Origin: JAILZP01 sp037444185
GTDB taxonomy: Bacteria; Bacillota; Desulfotomaculia; Desulfotomaculales; Desulfocucumaceae
Length of the DNA: 25,806 bases
Direction of reading: 5' to 3'
NCBI GenBank assembly: GCA_037444185.1
Contig: JBBIMW010000037.1
Span: forward strand, 1-25,806
Position numbers and translations under genes: made by a program. The notes beneath the pieces were generated by a model. The model was not told the DNA's origin. It did no database searches and saw nothing but the letters and a program-made list of their open reading frames with translations. The first letter of the stretch is position 1, and every line of letters begins with the position of its first letter. Shown piece by piece: positions 13,675 through 22,082 of this stretch.

Positions 13675-15033
13675 ATGAATTTTGCCGCGGAATACAGAAA
13701 AAAACTGCTTACGGCTGACGATGCGGTAAAGGTGGTCAAATCGGGGGACTGGGTTGATTTTGGCACATTCCAGGGCCAAGTGGTGGAGCTGGACGTGGCC
13801 CTGGCAAAAAGGAAAGATGAGTTGCTGGATGTAAAAATCCGGTCGGCCTGCAGGGTTTCCGGCCCTCCGGCAGTGGTGATGGCCGACCCTCAAATGGAAA
13901 GCTTTATCTTCCACAGCGGGCACTACAGCATTATAGACCGCAAAGTGGGCGATATGGGGCTCTGTTACTATTATCCCCTTTTATTCAGAGAAGTGCCCAG
14001 CTATTGCGAATTCAGCCAGGTGGACGTGGCCATGATTGCGGTCACCCCCATGGACAGGCACGGATATTTCAATTTCGGCATGAACAATTTGCACACCAGT
14101 AGGATATGCGATAAGGCCAGGCATGTAATCGTGGAGGTAAACCCCCATCTTCCCCGGATACCTGGAGGAAACCAGGAATGCATCCATATTTCCGAAGTGG
14201 ACTACATAGTGGAGGCCAACTGGGAACTGAGGCAGATCCCCGACATACCCATCAAGCCCGAGGATGAAAAAATAGCCGGCCTGATTCTCGACGAAATTGA
14301 GGACGGAAGCTGTATCCAGCTGGGCATCGGGTCTCTGCCAAACGCCCTGGGCAGGCTCATCGCCAAATCGGACATAAAGGACCTGGGAGTACACAGTGAG
14401 ATGATGTGCGATGCCTTCCTGGAAATGTGGGAAACAGGAAGGGTGACGGGAAACAAAAAGAATATCGACCGGGGCAAAATGGTCTTTACCTTCGCCCTTG
14501 GCAGCAAAAGACTGTACGAGTTCCTGGACGGCAACCCCGGGGTGGCCTCGTATCCGGTGGACTACGTCAACTACCCCCACATAATCGCTAAAAACGACCG
14601 GGTAATATCCATCAATAATGCCCTGGAGGTGGATCTTTTCGGCCAAGTGGCTTCCGAATCTTCGGGCCACCGGCATATAAGCGGCACCGGCGGCCAAGTG
14701 GACTTTGTGGAGGGAGCATACCAATCCAAGGGGGGTAAATCCTTCATCGCCATCAATGCCACATACACCGACAAAAACGGGTGTTTGCAAAGCCGCATCA
14801 GGCCCACCTTAAATCCCGGAACCATTGTAACCACCTCTAGGTCCACGGTGATGTACATCGTAACCGAATTCGGCATCGCCCTGATGAAGGGCAAGAGCAC
14901 CTGGGAGAGGGCCGAGGCGCTGGTGAGCCTTGCCCACCCGGCATTCAGGGAGGATCTGATCAGAGAGGCTGAAAAAATGAATATCTGGAGGCGTACAAAC
15001 AGGATGCCCACCATGGCGCAAAGCGCCTGCTGA
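13675..15033 (+). CDS. acyl-CoA:acetate CoA-transferase (butyryl-CoA:acetate/4-hydroxybutyrate CoA-transferase family)
   Basis: 452 aa, the normal length. Transfers CoA between acetyl-CoA and another carboxylate via a glutamyl-CoA intermediate. The likely catalytic glutamate is E242 in LGVHSEM. Other family segments are GIGSLPNALG (217-226) and GTGGQVDFVEGAYQSKGG (337-354), the latter close to the butyryl-CoA:acetate CoA-transferase signature. The ATG at 13675 follows TTGGAGGAGG. With a preceding sigma-54 promoter and activator gene it forms an inducible unit. In this neighbourhood it could activate isovalerate or another short-chain acid, or release acetate at the end of the pathway; substrate range cannot be read from sequence. 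A 30-bp palindrome follows the stop. Confidence 0.92.
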   Translation: MNFAAEYRKKLLTADDAVKVVKSGDWVDFGTFQGQVVELDVALAKRKDELLDVKIRSACRVSGPPAVVMADPQMESFIFHSGHYSIIDRKVGDMGLCYYYPLLFREVPSYCEFSQVDVAMIAVTPMDRHGYFNFGMNNLHTSRICDKARHVIVEVNPHLPRIPGGNQECIHISEVDYIVEANWELRQIPDIPIKPEDEKIAGLILDEIEDGSCIQLGIGSLPNALGRLIAKSDIKDLGVHSEMMCDAFLEMWETGRVTGNKKNIDRGKMVFTFALGSKRLYEFLDGNPGVASYPVDYVNYPHIIAKNDRVISINNALEVDLFGQVASESSGHRHISGTGGQVDFVEGAYQSKGGKSFIAINATYTDKNGCLQSRIRPTLNPGTIVTTSRSTVMYIVTEFGIALMKGKSTWERAEALVSLAHPAFREDLIREAEKMNIWRRTNRMPTMAQSAC

Positions 15034-15045
15034 AAAATTTGAGCC

Positions 15046-15075
15046 AGGTACCGGGCACTTAAGTGCCCGGTACCT
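15046..15075. repeat. 30-bp perfect palindrome
   Basis: AGGTACCGGGCACTT (15046-15060) is immediately followed by its exact reverse complement (15061-15075), with no loop. It lies 13 bases after the CoA-transferase stop. No T-run follows on plus, so it would be an atypical terminator; it could form a cruciform or bind a protein. Confidence 0.9.
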
Positions 15076-15123
15076 AAGCTATTAAGTTATTCCAAGGAAT
15101 ACAGAATGAACTATTTTCCGGAC

Positions 15124-15142
15124 AGATAATATCTAATATAAT
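15124..15142 (+). promoter_or_regulatory. possible promoter/operator of the MarR gene
   Basis: A TATAAT box (15137-15142) lies 31 bases before the ATG. Just upstream is the small dyad AGAT-AAT-ATCT (15124-15134), placed where a MarR dimer could block RNA polymerase. No good -35 box is visible. Confidence 0.35.
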
Positions 15143-15173
15143 TAAATTGAAATAATAATAAAAGGGGTATCCT

Positions 15174-15599
15174 ATGGAAAGCTTTACCGGTTTTTTATGT
15201 TTTAAGCTGGGTCTGGCCGCCAGGAAATTATACAAGTATTACAACAATAAGTACTCCGAATACGGCATTACGGTGCCCCAGTCCTTTATACTGTTCGCGC
15301 TACTGGAGCAGGACGGACAAAACGTCAAGGATCTGGCCAACCGCCTGTCCCTGGACAGCCCCGCCATCACCGGCCTTCTGGACAGACTGGAAAAAGAGGA
15401 GCTGGTGGAAAGGAAAAACGATCCCGAGGACCGGAGGGCGCTCAAGGTTTACCTTACCGGAAAAGGCAGGAGTCTGGGCGGGGAAATATTCAAGTCGGCA
15501 TCGGATTTCAACCGGGACCTTAATTCCGTTTTCAGCGAAGATGAAAAAATGGTAATAAAAAAACTTTTAAATGCCGTCGATTCCATGGGTTTAAATTGA
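15174..15599 (+). CDS. MarR-family winged-helix regulator
   Basis: 141 aa, normal size. The central winged helix is clear: NVKDLANRLSLDSPAITGLLDRLEKEELVERKNDPEDRRALKVY includes the recognition helix and the DxR wing motif (residues about 50-95). Flanking helices form the dimer interface. ATG at 15174 has a GGGG ribosome site. It is read alone, between the CoA-transferase gene and a convergent DUF378 gene, and is closed by the terminator at 15618-15653. MarR proteins usually respond to phenolic or acyl ligands and regulate nearby genes; here the target could be itself or the CoA-transferase, which is not shown. Confidence 0.93.
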   Translation: MESFTGFLCFKLGLAARKLYKYYNNKYSEYGITVPQSFILFALLEQDGQNVKDLANRLSLDSPAITGLLDRLEKEELVERKNDPEDRRALKVYLTGKGRSLGGEIFKSASDFNRDLNSVFSEDEKMVIKKLLNAVDSMGLN

Positions 15600-15617
15600 T
15601 TAATGCGGCTACCATCG

Positions 15618-15653
15618 CCGAGGGGCGGCTTTTCGCCGCCCCTCGGGCTTTTT
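15618..15653 (+). terminator. rho-independent terminator of the MarR gene
   Basis: A 12-bp perfect stem CCGAGGGGCGGC (15618-15629) / GCCGCCCCTCGG (15635-15646) with a TTTTC loop is followed by GCTTTTT. The end of the T-run touches the stop codon of the convergent minus-strand gene. Confidence 0.9.
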
Positions 15654-15873
15654 ACGCCTGCAGATTGAGCTTTTCTCTGAATAAATACGGAATAAGATAA
15701 AGTCCGCTTATTCCCACGAGGGAATAAATAATTCTGCTGAACAGTGTGGAATCCCTGAACGGATCCGCCCCGGACAGCGCCTGAACTAGGTCCCACTGAA
15801 CAAGCCCCACCAGCAGCCAATTGACGGCGCCTATAATGGCAAGGATCAGAGCGGTCCTGAAAAGCCATACCAT
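15652..15873 (-). CDS. DUF378 family small membrane protein
   Basis: 73 aa. Two hydrophobic helices (about residues 5-25 and 46-64) separated by a short polar loop; the segment AIIGAVNWLLVGL followed by DLV is typical of DUF378 (YuzA-like) proteins, found widely in Firmicutes and of unknown function. ATG at 15873 is preceded by a near-perfect AAGGAGGTGATT. It appears to be a single gene, downstream of nothing on its strand and convergent with the MarR gene. Confidence 0.88.
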   Translation of the reverse strand: MVWLFRTALILAIIGAVNWLLVGLVQWDLVQALSGADPFRDSTLFSRIIYSLVGISGLYLIPYLFREKLNLQA

Positions 15874-15966
15874 CCTTAATCACCTCCTTTGCAGAAGCAA
15901 TCATTATGATAGTATGGTTAATTTTGGTCCCCAATATACACGGCAGGCCCCCACGCCGCCCGGTTT

Positions 15967-16791
15967 TTAATTCTGGCATTTTGGGCAGTGATAGGAGCTA
16001 CGACCGCCCAGCTTAATGCGGGATACCGGTCCGCCACAGGCGCGGCAGGGCCTTCCCTCACGATTATAAACACATAACTTTTCCTGATTCGACCCGGACC
16101 GGCCCAACCCGTCCACGTAGTCTTTAAAGGAAGTGCCCCGGTTGATAATTCCTTCCTCCAGCACTTCCCTGATGGCCAGGTAAAGCCGGGCCACTTCCCG
16201 GGAAGTAAGGCTGGCCGCTGTTTTTTCCGGACTTATTCCGGCCCTGTACAGTGCTTCGTCGGCGTAAATGTTGCCCAGTCCGGCGATAAAGGTCTGGTCC
16301 AGCAACAGAGTCTTAATCTTGGTGCGCCTTCTCTTTAATCCCTTCTTTAAAAAATCTCTGGTAAAACCCTCCTCCAGGGGCTCCACCCCCAGGTTTTTCA
16401 AGCCCGGCCAGTCGTCCAGCCGGTCCGACTCTATCAGTGCCATGCGGCCGAACCGCCTCATGTCGGAGTACAGCAACAGGAAACCATTACTTAGCTCAAA
16501 AACCGCATGGGTGTGTTTTAACAGTGTGCTCCCCGGGGGAGCGTATACAAGCCTCCCGGTCATGCGCAGGTGAAAGGCCAGGATCAATTTTCCGCCGAGA
16601 AATATAAGCAAGTATTTTCCCCTGCGTCCAATCCTTCTGATTCTCTCCCCGGCCAGTCTTTCCGAAAAAACCCCGGGGGAAGGAAATCTCAATATTTGAG
16701 GAGTAATTAGCCTGGCCTCCAAAAAAGTCAAACCGACAATCAGCTCTTCCAGGCTTCTTTTTATAGTTTCCACTTCCGGCAATTCCGGCAT
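15967..16791 (-). CDS. mutM: formamidopyrimidine-DNA glycosylase (Fpg/MutM)
   Basis: 274 aa, full length. Removes 8-oxoguanine and formamidopyrimidines and nicks the abasic site. The mature N-terminus PELPEVET supplies the catalytic Pro and Glu; GRRGKYLLI contains the conserved Lys. The C-terminal zinc finger is intact: CRACGG and CPKC, C-x2-C-x16-C-x2-C, near the end. The start at 16791 is fixed by the need for Pro directly after Met; longer in-frame starts would bury it. It lies 72 bases downstream of polA on the same strand, the polA-mutM order common in Firmicutes, so both are probably in one repair transcript. Confidence 0.97.
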   Translation of the reverse strand: MPELPEVETIKRSLEELIVGLTFLEARLITPQILRFPSPGVFSERLAGERIRRIGRRGKYLLIFLGGKLILAFHLRMTGRLVYAPPGSTLLKHTHAVFELSNGFLLLYSDMRRFGRMALIESDRLDDWPGLKNLGVEPLEEGFTRDFLKKGLKRRRTKIKTLLLDQTFIAGLGNIYADEALYRAGISPEKTAASLTSREVARLYLAIREVLEEGIINRGTSFKDYVDGLGRSGSNQEKLCVYNREGRPCRACGGPVSRIKLGGRSSYHCPKCQN

Positions 16792-16863
16792 CCGCCACAT
16801 CTCCCATCTGTTATTTAGCCCACACCCCCCGGGAGAGTGCCAAAAACCCACGGATACCGTCTC

Positions 16864-19470
16864 CTAGATCCTTTGTGCGTCATACCAGTTGGACCCCGCC
16901 TTCATATCCACCTTCAGCGGCACGTCCAACTTGATGGCGTTTTCCATGCATTCTTTGACCAGTTTCCCGACTTCCCCAATCTCCTTTTCCGGCACGTCGA
17001 ATATCAGTTCATCGTGAACCTGCAACACCATCTTCGCCTCCAGATTGCGCCTGCTCATTTCGTCCCATATCCTCACCATGGCCAACTTGATTATATCGGC
17101 GGCGCTTCCCTGGATAGGGGTGTTGACGGCCGCCCGCTCTCCGAAATTCCTGACCGTCCTGTTGGAACTGAACAGATCCGGCAGATAGCGCCGGCGGTTC
17201 AGTATGGTGGTAACATAACCCTTGTCCCTGGCGCCGGCGATTGTCCGGTCAATAAAATCCTTTGCGCCCCTGTACCGGTCAAAATAGTTCCTGATGTAGC
17301 GTCCGGCCTCCTGGCGGGACACCTTTATATCCCTGGCCAGCCCGTAATCACTGATGCCGTACATTATACCGAAGTTTACGGCCTTGGCCCTGCCCCGCAT
17401 TTCACCGGTAACCTCCCCGGGGGCCACTCCGAATACCTCCGAGGCTGTGCGGGCGTGTATGTCCTGGTCCTGCCTGAAGGCTTCCAGAAGCGCCGGGTCC
17501 CCCGCCAGGTGGGCCAGTATCCTCAATTCTATCTGGGAATAGTCCGCCGTCAACATTACATTGGTGTCCCTGCGGGGCCTGAAAATTTTCCTTATTTTCC
17601 TTCCTTCCTCCAGTCTGACAGGTATGTTTTGCAAATTGGGCTCGGCACTGGACAGCCTGCCGGTGGCCGTAATATTCTGGTGGAAGGTGGTGTGCACAAG
17701 GCCCGTGAATGGATCAATCAGCGGCGCCAGCCCGTCCACGTAGGTGGACTTCAACTTTGTCAGCTGGCGGTGCAGCATTACGTGGCCGATGATATCGTGG
17801 GTGTCCGCCAGTTCCTCCAGCACCTCCGCGTCTGTAGAGTAACCCGTTTTCGTTTTCTTTATCACCGGCAGCTGGAGCTTCTCAAAAAGCACCCGGCCCA
17901 GCTGGCGGGTGGAATTGATGTTAAATCTTTCCCCGGCCAGCCGGTATATGTTCCCGGCCAGTTTTTCAATCCTGCCGCCAAGCTCGGCTGACATCAAAGA
18001 AAGAAGTCCGGCATCCACTTTCACCCCGGCCATTTCCATTTCCGCCAGTATGCGCACCAGGGGAAGCTCCACCTCGTAATACAGCCTTTCCATTTCCGAC
18101 GCCTTTATTTTTTGATCCAAAACCGGAACCAGCTTCCTGACAGCATCGGCCCTGGCGCAAAGCGCCGCCGGCCCCCCGGCGGGCAACACCACCCCCAGGT
18201 GTTCCAGCGCCAAATTGTTCAGATCCCGGCTGGTGGCGCCAGGGTTCAATAAATAGGCGGCGATGATTACATCGAAGGAAAGCCCCGGAAGCCTGACACC
18301 ATGGTCCGCCAGTATCCACATGTCGGACTTGGCGTCCAGGCAAACCTTCTCCAGGTTGGGATTGCCTGCGGCAGCCAAAATGATCATTAAAGCCCCGGCC
18401 GAATCCACCGGGACGTAAAAGTTGTCCCCACCGGGCAGACTTATGGCCGCCGCCACAAGGCCCACCTTCCGGTCCCCTTCCAGGGCCAGACCAACGGGGC
18501 CCTCTGCCAGCTTCTTTTGTAAATTTTCCATATCGTCCTGGCTTTCCACGGTGGTATAGCCCACCTGATATGTCTTGAGACCGGGTTCAATAACATTATT
18601 TCCGGCCTGCCGGGTAATTGTTCTGATCAGGCTATTGAACTCAAGTTTACTTAAAAACGGCAGCAGGTTATCGTAGTCTATACCGCTCCACAAGCATTTT
18701 TCCAGATCAAACGCCAGAGGGACATTTTTTTCAATGGTGGCCAGACTCCTGGACATTCTGGCCTGATGGGTGAAATCACCTATTTTTGACGCCAGCTTGG
18801 GATCAAGCCGGTCCAAACTGTTCAAAAGATTCTCCAGACTGCCACATTCCGCAATCAGCTTGGCGCCAGTTTTTTCACCAATCCCGGGAACCCCGGGAAT
18901 ATTGTCCGGCACGTCTCCGGCAAGACCCTTCAGGTCCGCCAGCTGCGAAGGCCTCAGCCCGTACCTTTCCCACACCCTGCCCTCGTCGTACTCCTCAAGG
19001 CCGGTGATCCCCTTCTTGGTGAGAAGTACGGTGGTATAAGGAGAAACAAGCTGAAGAGCATCCCTGTCACCGGTCACAATCAGGCTGTTTATTTTATTCC
19101 TTTCAGCCATGGCCACCAGGGTTCCGATTAGATCGTCGGCCTCGTAGCCATCCATTTCCAGCACCGGTATGCCCATAACCGAAAGCATCTCCTTAATCAG
19201 CGGGAACTGTGGCCTCAACTCCCCGGGGGTGTCCTTGCGGGTCCCCTTGTAGGATTCATACTCATGGTGGCGGAAGGTGATCTTGCCTTTGTCAAAACAC
19301 ACGGCCACCATTCCGGGCTTTCTCTCGGCCAGTATTTTCAGCAACATGCCGGCAAAGCCGTATACCGCATTGGTTAACACCCCCTGGCTGGTGGACAGCA
19401 GGGGGATGGCATGAAACGCCCGGTGGGCCAGACTGTTTCCGTCAACCACCATAAATGACTGCGGAACCAT
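16864..19470 (-). CDS. polA: DNA polymerase I
   Basis: 868 aa. Residues 1 to about 290 form the 5'-3' exonuclease (VVDGNSLAHRAFHA, DGYEADDLIGTL, VTGDRDALQL, GVPGIGEKTG). The middle domain resembles the 3'-5' proofreading fold, but the DxE metal-ligand motif is not preserved (GLALEGDRKVGL), so proofreading is probably lost, as in Taq and many Bacillus enzymes. The C-terminal polymerase has motif A (ADYSQIELRILAHL), motif B (RAKAVNFGIMYG) and motif C (QVHDELIFD, His at about 819). ATG at 19470 is preferred, with AGGTG upstream; a GTG at 19479 overlaps that site. Followed by mutM. Confidence 0.98.
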   Translation of the reverse strand: MVPQSFMVVDGNSLAHRAFHAIPLLSTSQGVLTNAVYGFAGMLLKILAERKPGMVAVCFDKGKITFRHHEYESYKGTRKDTPGELRPQFPLIKEMLSVMGIPVLEMDGYEADDLIGTLVAMAERNKINSLIVTGDRDALQLVSPYTTVLLTKKGITGLEEYDEGRVWERYGLRPSQLADLKGLAGDVPDNIPGVPGIGEKTGAKLIAECGSLENLLNSLDRLDPKLASKIGDFTHQARMSRSLATIEKNVPLAFDLEKCLWSGIDYDNLLPFLSKLEFNSLIRTITRQAGNNVIEPGLKTYQVGYTTVESQDDMENLQKKLAEGPVGLALEGDRKVGLVAAAISLPGGDNFYVPVDSAGALMIILAAAGNPNLEKVCLDAKSDMWILADHGVRLPGLSFDVIIAAYLLNPGATSRDLNNLALEHLGVVLPAGGPAALCARADAVRKLVPVLDQKIKASEMERLYYEVELPLVRILAEMEMAGVKVDAGLLSLMSAELGGRIEKLAGNIYRLAGERFNINSTRQLGRVLFEKLQLPVIKKTKTGYSTDAEVLEELADTHDIIGHVMLHRQLTKLKSTYVDGLAPLIDPFTGLVHTTFHQNITATGRLSSAEPNLQNIPVRLEEGRKIRKIFRPRRDTNVMLTADYSQIELRILAHLAGDPALLEAFRQDQDIHARTASEVFGVAPGEVTGEMRGRAKAVNFGIMYGISDYGLARDIKVSRQEAGRYIRNYFDRYRGAKDFIDRTIAGARDKGYVTTILNRRRYLPDLFSSNRTVRNFGERAAVNTPIQGSAADIIKLAMVRIWDEMSRRNLEAKMVLQVHDELIFDVPEKEIGEVGKLVKECMENAIKLDVPLKVDMKAGSNWYDAQRI

Positions 19471-19671
19471 AAAGAACACCTGCCTGTAAATAGCTTATAC
19501 TGCATTCCTTATCCTGTCAGAGCTCAGTGCTCAGAATAGAAGGAAGGGCCGGGAGCATTAAAAGAATTATTTTCACCGCCGGGGTTCCAAATACCTGCCC
19601 ACCCTAAAGAGTTGTTGCCACACATTTATAATGGCAGGAAAAATAAGCGCGGGGACGAATTATAAATCTCA

Positions 19672-19701
19672 GGCGGGCGAATGAGGTGGGCGGGCGAATG
19701 A
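19672..19701 (+). repeat. tandem duplication of a translation-start segment
   Basis: GGCGGGCGAATGA occurs at 19672-19684 and 19689-19701, a 17-base period. The second copy contains the start of the S41 protease gene; the first gives an ATG (19681) opening a six-codon reading frame whose TGA overlaps the real ATG. GAGGTG between the copies is the ribosome site. Confidence 0.7.
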
Positions 19702-21149
19702 AAAAGTTTCTTTTTGTTTTTTCATTGTGTTTTTTTCTGCTGGCCGGCGCAGGCCTTGTCCAAGCCGGGGACCAGGACAGGGCAAAAAGAACCATCCTTG
19801 AAATTTTTGACCACCTGAAACAAAATCATATCGGCCAACCCGGGGCGGACTTGCTGATGGAGGGGGCCGTCCGGGGCATGATCGACAGCCTCAACGACCC
19901 TTACACCACCTACCTCACCGAAGACGATCTGTACCATCTGACGGACCAGCTGAACGGCTACTACGAAGGAGTGGGTTTTTACCTGGAGGCCCAGCCGGAC
20001 TACCCCAGGGTCCAGGAGGTTTTCCCCGGATCACCGGCCATGGAGGCCGGCATCAGACCCGGGGACATGGTAAAAGGAGTGGACGGAATGGACATCAAGG
20101 GCTGGCCCCTGCCCAACACCGTTGAAAAAATCAAGGGGCCAGTGGGAACCGAAGTGGTTCTCAGCATCGACCGGAGCGGCATTGAATTCAGCGTAAAGAT
20201 TAAAAGAGCTCATCTGAACATACCCACCATAGAGTCAAAAATCATCGGCAGCAACACCGGGTACGTCTCCGTCAAGGCATTCGGGCTAAAAACCCCGGAC
20301 CAGTTCAAGGCCGCTCTGGACAAACTGTTGTCCCAAAAAATAGGCGGCCTGGTCGTCGACCTCCGGGACAACACCGGGGGATACCTGGATGCAGCCTTGG
20401 AAATAGCCGAATCATTCCTTGAGCCGGGGACCACGGTGGTGATTACCAAAATTCACGACGGTACCGCAACCAGGCATACAGCCGGCAAAGATGCGAAAAA
20501 AATCAAAATTCCGATCATAGTCCTGGTCAATTCCAAAAGCGCCAGCTCCTCCGAAATACTGGCCGGGGCACTGCAGGACAACGGCGTTTCCCTGGTGGGG
20601 GAAACCACTTACGGCAAAGGAGTTGCCCAAAGCATAATCCGGCTTAAAACCGGCGGCGCATTAAAGCTCACCACCACCGAATACGCCACCCCCAAGGGCC
20701 GGCTGGTAAACGAACGGGGACTGGAGCCCAACTTCGAGGTGCACACCCCTGATTTGCAGCTTCCCTTTGCCCTGGCAATACTGGAGTCCCGGCACAAACA
20801 GATTGTTTTTACCAAGGGCAGCAATGAAGTGACGGTGTACGGAGAACAAATCAAGGTCCGGTACGGACCGGTTGTAAAAGAACGGACTGTGTATTTACCT
20901 CTGCGTCTAACCCTGGAGTCGCTGGGTTATTCGGTTGCCTGGGATCAGCACTCAAGAAGAGTTGTGGCACAAAGGCCGGAAGCTGAGCTGGTGTTGCCGG
21001 AGGCCGGCAAACCGCAGGTCAACGGAAGGGAAATAAACATCGGCAGCCGCATTTATTCGGAGGATGGAGTCACCTTGATTCCCGTTGAGCTGGTTGCGGT
21101 ACTCGGGCATAAAGTACGGCAGTCCGGCAGCCGGATTATTATCGATTGA
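19698..21149 (+). CDS. secreted S41-family carboxyl-terminal processing protease
   Basis: 483 aa. A signal peptide (MKKFLFVFSLCFFLLAGAGLVQA, cleavage after about residue 23) exports the protein. A PDZ domain follows (about 88-170; PGSPAMEAGIRPGDMV) and then the S41 catalytic core: Ser283 in SKSASSSEILAGAL and Lys307 in TYGKG form the Ser-Lys dyad. The C-terminal about 105 residues (from 378) resemble the copper-amine-oxidase-N/stalk domain (VYLPLRLTLESLGYSVAWD), a cell-envelope binding module frequent in Peptococcaceae. ATG at 19698 uses GAGGTG. It diverges from polA. Likely processes or degrades exported proteins; the substrate is unknown. Confidence 0.95.
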   Translation: MKKFLFVFSLCFFLLAGAGLVQAGDQDRAKRTILEIFDHLKQNHIGQPGADLLMEGAVRGMIDSLNDPYTTYLTEDDLYHLTDQLNGYYEGVGFYLEAQPDYPRVQEVFPGSPAMEAGIRPGDMVKGVDGMDIKGWPLPNTVEKIKGPVGTEVVLSIDRSGIEFSVKIKRAHLNIPTIESKIIGSNTGYVSVKAFGLKTPDQFKAALDKLLSQKIGGLVVDLRDNTGGYLDAALEIAESFLEPGTTVVITKIHDGTATRHTAGKDAKKIKIPIIVLVNSKSASSSEILAGALQDNGVSLVGETTYGKGVAQSIIRLKTGGALKLTTTEYATPKGRLVNERGLEPNFEVHTPDLQLPFALAILESRHKQIVFTKGSNEVTVYGEQIKVRYGPVVKERTVYLPLRLTLESLGYSVAWDQHSRRVVAQRPEAELVLPEAGKPQVNGREINIGSRIYSEDGVTLIPVELVAVLGHKVRQSGSRIIID

Positions 21150-21248
21150 TGTTATACTATCCTTTGCCGACCAGAATATTTTGCGGGCTGAAACTCCGGT
21201 TCACCTGTCCCGCCTGGGATTATAAGTTTGGACACCGCTGCTGGAGAG

Positions 21249-21938
21249 TTACTTTCCGTTGTATTTTTTATTGAAAAAAGAGACAATCTTTTTGGACCGC
21301 AGTGAAAAGCACAAAAGGCTGACCAGTATAATGACCACCGTCACCTTGGTGATCAGTCCCTCAGCACTCTCCAGGCTATGGCCAAGGAAGGTATATATAA
21401 TAATTTCCGGCAGCTTGCCCAGCACGCTGGCCAGGATAAAGCCGGCAAAACTGACCTTGCTGAGCCCTGCGGCATAGCTGACAATGCTGGAAGGCAGGAT
21501 TGGAACAAGTCTGGCCAAAAAAATCACTTTGGCGCCGGACTTCATGCTCATTTCCTCCACCTGGGGCATATACTTGGCCAGCCGCCTGGAAAAATAGTCC
21601 CGGGCAATTATCCTGGCCAGGTAAAAGGCCACCGTGGCGCCCAGGATCGCCCCCACCAGGGTTATTACAATACCCCAGGCCGCCCCGAAGATAAAGCCGT
21701 TGGCCCCCGCCACCAGAAAAAGAGGTGCCGGAGTAGCTATTGTCTGAATAATCATAACGACGATACTGATTAAAACCGCCCAACCACCGAAAGACCGGAG
21801 CCAGTCGGCCATTTCCCGGCTGTCTCTGAATATTCCGTGCCAAGACATCCCGTAAAGACCTGCCTGGTCATAAACTACTACACAGAAGGACAATGCCGCC
21901 ACCAACACAGAACATAAAACCAAGATTTTTTTTGCCAT
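21249..21938 (-). CDS. TVP38/TMEM64 (VTT-domain) membrane protein
   Basis: 229 aa, multi-spanning. N-terminal membrane helix (about 4-24), then the VTT core with LFLVAGANGFIFGAAWGIVITLVGAILGATVAFYLAR and RLVPILPSSIVSYAAGLSKVSFAGF, the typical re-entrant glycine-rich segments. Ends with a helix and basic tail. The family is related to DedA proteins and is linked to membrane lipid transport or scrambling; the substrate here is unknown. ATG at 21938 follows GGAGGC. Convergent with the protease gene, with about 100 bases between and no clear terminator, and divergent from the Na+-pump subunit gene. A second VTT protein lies at 24661-25230. Confidence 0.92.
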   Translation of the reverse strand: MAKKILVLCSVLVAALSFCVVVYDQAGLYGMSWHGIFRDSREMADWLRSFGGWAVLISIVVMIIQTIATPAPLFLVAGANGFIFGAAWGIVITLVGAILGATVAFYLARIIARDYFSRRLAKYMPQVEEMSMKSGAKVIFLARLVPILPSSIVSYAAGLSKVSFAGFILASVLGKLPEIIIYTFLGHSLESAEGLITKVTVVIILVSLLCFSLRSKKIVSFFNKKYNGK

Positions 21939-22082
21939 AAATGCCTCCGGCTACCATCGGCACTTTCTTCAATTAATATACCAGAAAAGAAAATTACTAA
22001 AAAGCATTCGGAAATAATGAAATTAAAATGGTGCCGCCCCGGGAGGCGTAGTAATCTGACACTCATTTAAGGGGGAATTAGC

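Noticed and set aside
298..21184. Exact 14-base match CCAGAATATTTTGC at 298-311 and 21171-21184
   Set aside because: About one such match is expected by chance in a window of this length, and flanking sequences do not align.
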